From assembly GCA_018830925.1 (NCBI GenBank), contig JAHJRK010000501.1, forward strand, positions 1 to 7,676: 7,676 nucleotides of DNA, written 5' to 3'. The notes below the pieces were generated by a model. The model did no database searches. It saw only the letters and a program-made list of their open reading frames with translations, and was not told where the DNA came from. Position numbers and translations under genes: made by a program. Positions 6,715 through 7,676 of the stretch are shown piece by piece; the first letter of the stretch is position 1; each line of letters opens with the position of its first letter. This DNA is from Pseudomonadota bacterium. GTDB taxonomy: Bacteria; Desulfobacterota; Desulfobacteria; Desulfobacterales; RPRI01.

Positions 6715-6743
6715 TTGACACCAAAGCAATATTAGAATATTTT
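6715..6743 (+). promoter_or_regulatory. Sigma-70 promoter of the HU gene
   Basis: TTGACA (6715-6720, perfect -35) and TATTTT (6738-6743, 4 of 6 bases of the -10 consensus) are 17 bp apart. Transcription would begin near 6750, giving a 50-nt leader. In that leader TTTTTTGG (6755-6762) could pair with CCAAAAAA (6780-6787), bordering the Shine-Dalgarno. Confidence 0.6.
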
Positions 6744-6799
6744 CTAGATGCGGTTTTTTTGGCGTAGCCATCACTCCCCCCAAAAAAGGAGAATCGTAC

Positions 6800-7072
6800 A
6801 TGACGAAAGCTGAATTAGTTGATGTAATAGCTGCTGATGCAAAAATCACAAAAACTGCAGCAGCAGCAGCCTTGGATTCATTTACAAAAAATGTCACCAA
6901 GGCATTAAAATCGAAAGACGGTAAAGTTACTCTTGTTGGTTTTGGAACGTTCTCAAAAGCAAAACGCGCTGCTCGTAAGGGCAGAAATCCCCAGACCGGC
7001 GCAGCAATTAAAATTAAAGCACGTACAGTTGTAAAATTTAAAGCAGGTAAAAAGTTAAAAGAGGCTGTGTAG
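6800..7072 (+). CDS. hup: HU-family DNA-binding protein
   Basis: This 90-residue protein is the exact length of bacterial HU. HU dimers bind and bend DNA without strict sequence preference and help organise the nucleoid, replication and recombination. The hallmark residues are present: LVGFGTF (45-51), the flexible arm with GRNPQTG (61-67) whose Pro64 wedges between base pairs, and the closing VVKFKAGKKLKEAV. The N-terminal helices are alanine-rich (AAAAALDSF). ATG 6800 follows AAGGAG (6786-6791) at 8 bp, an ideal site for high expression. The gene has its own promoter and is followed by a hairpin, so it is likely monocistronic. IHF is less likely because of the HU-type arm and the single-gene context. 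Confidence 0.95.
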   Translation: MTKAELVDVIAADAKITKTAAAAALDSFTKNVTKALKSKDGKVTLVGFGTFSKAKRAARKGRNPQTGAAIKIKARTVVKFKAGKKLKEAV

Positions 7073-7087
7073 ACCAGAAAATAATTA

Positions 7088-7118
7088 TTCCGCCAAAAAA
7101 GCCGCAACTTTTTCGGAA
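7088..7118. terminator. Putative bidirectional terminator downstream of HU
   Basis: TTCCG (7088-7092) pairs with CGGAA (7114-7118) and AAAAAG (7096-7101) with CTTTTT (7108-7113) around loop CCGCAA, leaving CCA bulged. It begins 15 bp after the HU stop and lies between convergent reading frames. The T-rich tract AATAATTATTTT follows only on the - strand, so termination is better supported in that direction. Confidence 0.4.
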
Positions 7119-7166
7119 AACACCTACCACTAAGCAGAATCAAAGAGCGAAAAATTTGTAGATTAC

Positions 7167-7502
7167 TTATAGATTGCTTCGCTGCGCTATCTTCTCCTTA
7201 ACCCGTTCGAATTCTTCCTCGGTGAGTATGTATTTGCTGAAAGGCAGAAAACTGAGCAGTATCATGAGCGCCGGGAAGAGGCAGAAGATGACGCGCACAC
7301 CAATAACAAGGCTCTCCGGCTGGACTCGATTCCTGACGAAGCCGTATAATGCCAATGCAAAACCAACGATGGGCGGCACCACTGAGTAGCCTGTTTTCTG
7401 TCCTGCAGACCACATGCCTGAAAAGATGCCCTCACGCCGTAATCCGGACTGCATCTGTTCATATTCCACCGTGTCGTGAGGGATTTGCGGGATACTCTTC
7501 AC
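7167..7502 (-). pseudogene. 5'-truncated GPH/MFS-type sugar:cation symporter remnant
   Basis: Read on the - strand, DTVEYEQMQSGLRREGIFSG followed by about 80 more residues matches the C-terminal quarter of glycoside-pentoside-hexuronide:cation symporters (MFS_2). That includes the last two membrane helices and the PLTEEE-like tail, here ILTEEEFERVKEKIAQR. Family members have about 450 residues; only about 103 recognisable ones remain, beginning at 7475. Upstream the frame continues for a few codons into the dispersed repeat and meets a TAA at 7515-7517. The GTG at 7502 is only a nominal start, with no ribosome binding site. The first 300-odd residues are therefore missing, and the join with the repeat looks like a deletion or insertion scar. 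No function is expected. Confidence 0.75.
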
Positions 7503-7576
7503 TTCTGGAATTTCTTAGATAGCCTGTTAATTAAAGAACGCTCTTGATATTTGAATTTGCCTTCGGGAAACCTTTT
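7480..7576. repeat. Dispersed ~97-bp repeat, copy B
   Basis: This copy is in the same orientation as copy A (6365-6461), offset by 1115 bp, and 79 of 97 positions agree. Its left edge (7480) abuts the first recognisable symporter codon (7475), and its right edge lies 37 bp from the end of the trkH-like gene. It therefore fills most of the gap between trkH and the truncated symporter. Confidence 0.65.
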
Positions 7577-7613
7577 TCAGGAAGACTATCGCGGTCATCT
7601 GACATAAGAGTCT

Positions 7614-7676
7614 TTATTTCCGCCAGAATTCCGGAACGAACAGGATTATGACCGTATAGATTTCAAGTCTGCCCAG
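7614..7676 (-). CDS. trkH: C-terminal end of a TrkH-type potassium transporter, cut by window edge
   Basis: On the - strand the last bases of the window encode 20 residues, LGRLEIYTVI then ILFVPEFWRK, followed by TAA at 7614-7616. The LGRLEI-TV-LF-P-FWR pattern is the standard ending of TrkH/KtrB membrane subunits that carry K+ into the cell, where the conserved Gly-Arg-Leu-Glu lies in the final pore-region helix. The protein body is outside the window. If trkH is real, a trkA gene encoding the NAD-binding gating partner would be expected nearby, but none is within view. The assignment rests on a short tail and should be read as likely rather than certain. Confidence 0.72.
   Translation of the reverse strand: MGRLEIYTVIILFVPEFWRK

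Noticed and set aside
6688..7143. 151-codon - strand frame covering the HU gene
   Set aside because: It is the antisense shadow of HU, which has its own promoter, Shine-Dalgarno and complete family match.

Overview
The window looks like chromosomal DNA from a mesophilic, probably anaerobic bacterium, most plausibly a member of the Desulfobacterota. The basis is an arsenite methyltransferase fused to a C_GCAxxG_C_C-type cysteine domain, moderate GC, HU- and TrkH-type housekeeping genes, and intergenic spaces crowded with GC-rich palindromes. The taxonomic call is inference, not a match.

Positions 1-2503 form an arsenic-response operon on the + strand. It runs arsR (5' end cut by the window edge; cysteine-rich tail), a membrane methyltransferase of the isoprenylcysteine methyltransferase/MddA type, then arsM with an extra C-terminal cysteine domain. 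The likely logic is that ArsR senses As(III), ArsM methylates it, and the C-terminal domain and membrane enzyme supply redox chemistry or a further methylation.

Positions 2717-3610 hold an EamA/DMT-family membrane transporter. A gene-free stretch follows (3611-4061), mostly filled by a 328-bp MITE-like element (3654-3981) with imperfect 39-bp terminal inverted repeats and three GC-rich hairpins. A good sigma-70-type promoter at its right end points into the next gene.

Positions 4062-6347 encode a 761-residue soluble protein of unknown function. Its C-terminal third carries the metal-binding aspartates and catalytic Asn/Arg of class III nucleotidyl cyclases, but the purine-selecting positions are changed. 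This is the best candidate in the window for something undescribed.

Positions 6348-6799 are gene-poor: one copy of a ~97-bp dispersed repeat, a decayed reading frame, and a promoter for the HU gene at 6800-7072. The right end (7073-7676) holds a putative bidirectional terminator, a 5'-truncated GPH/MFS symporter remnant on the - strand, the second copy of the dispersed repeat exactly at the truncation edge, and the last 20 codons of a trkH-like K+ transporter on the - strand.
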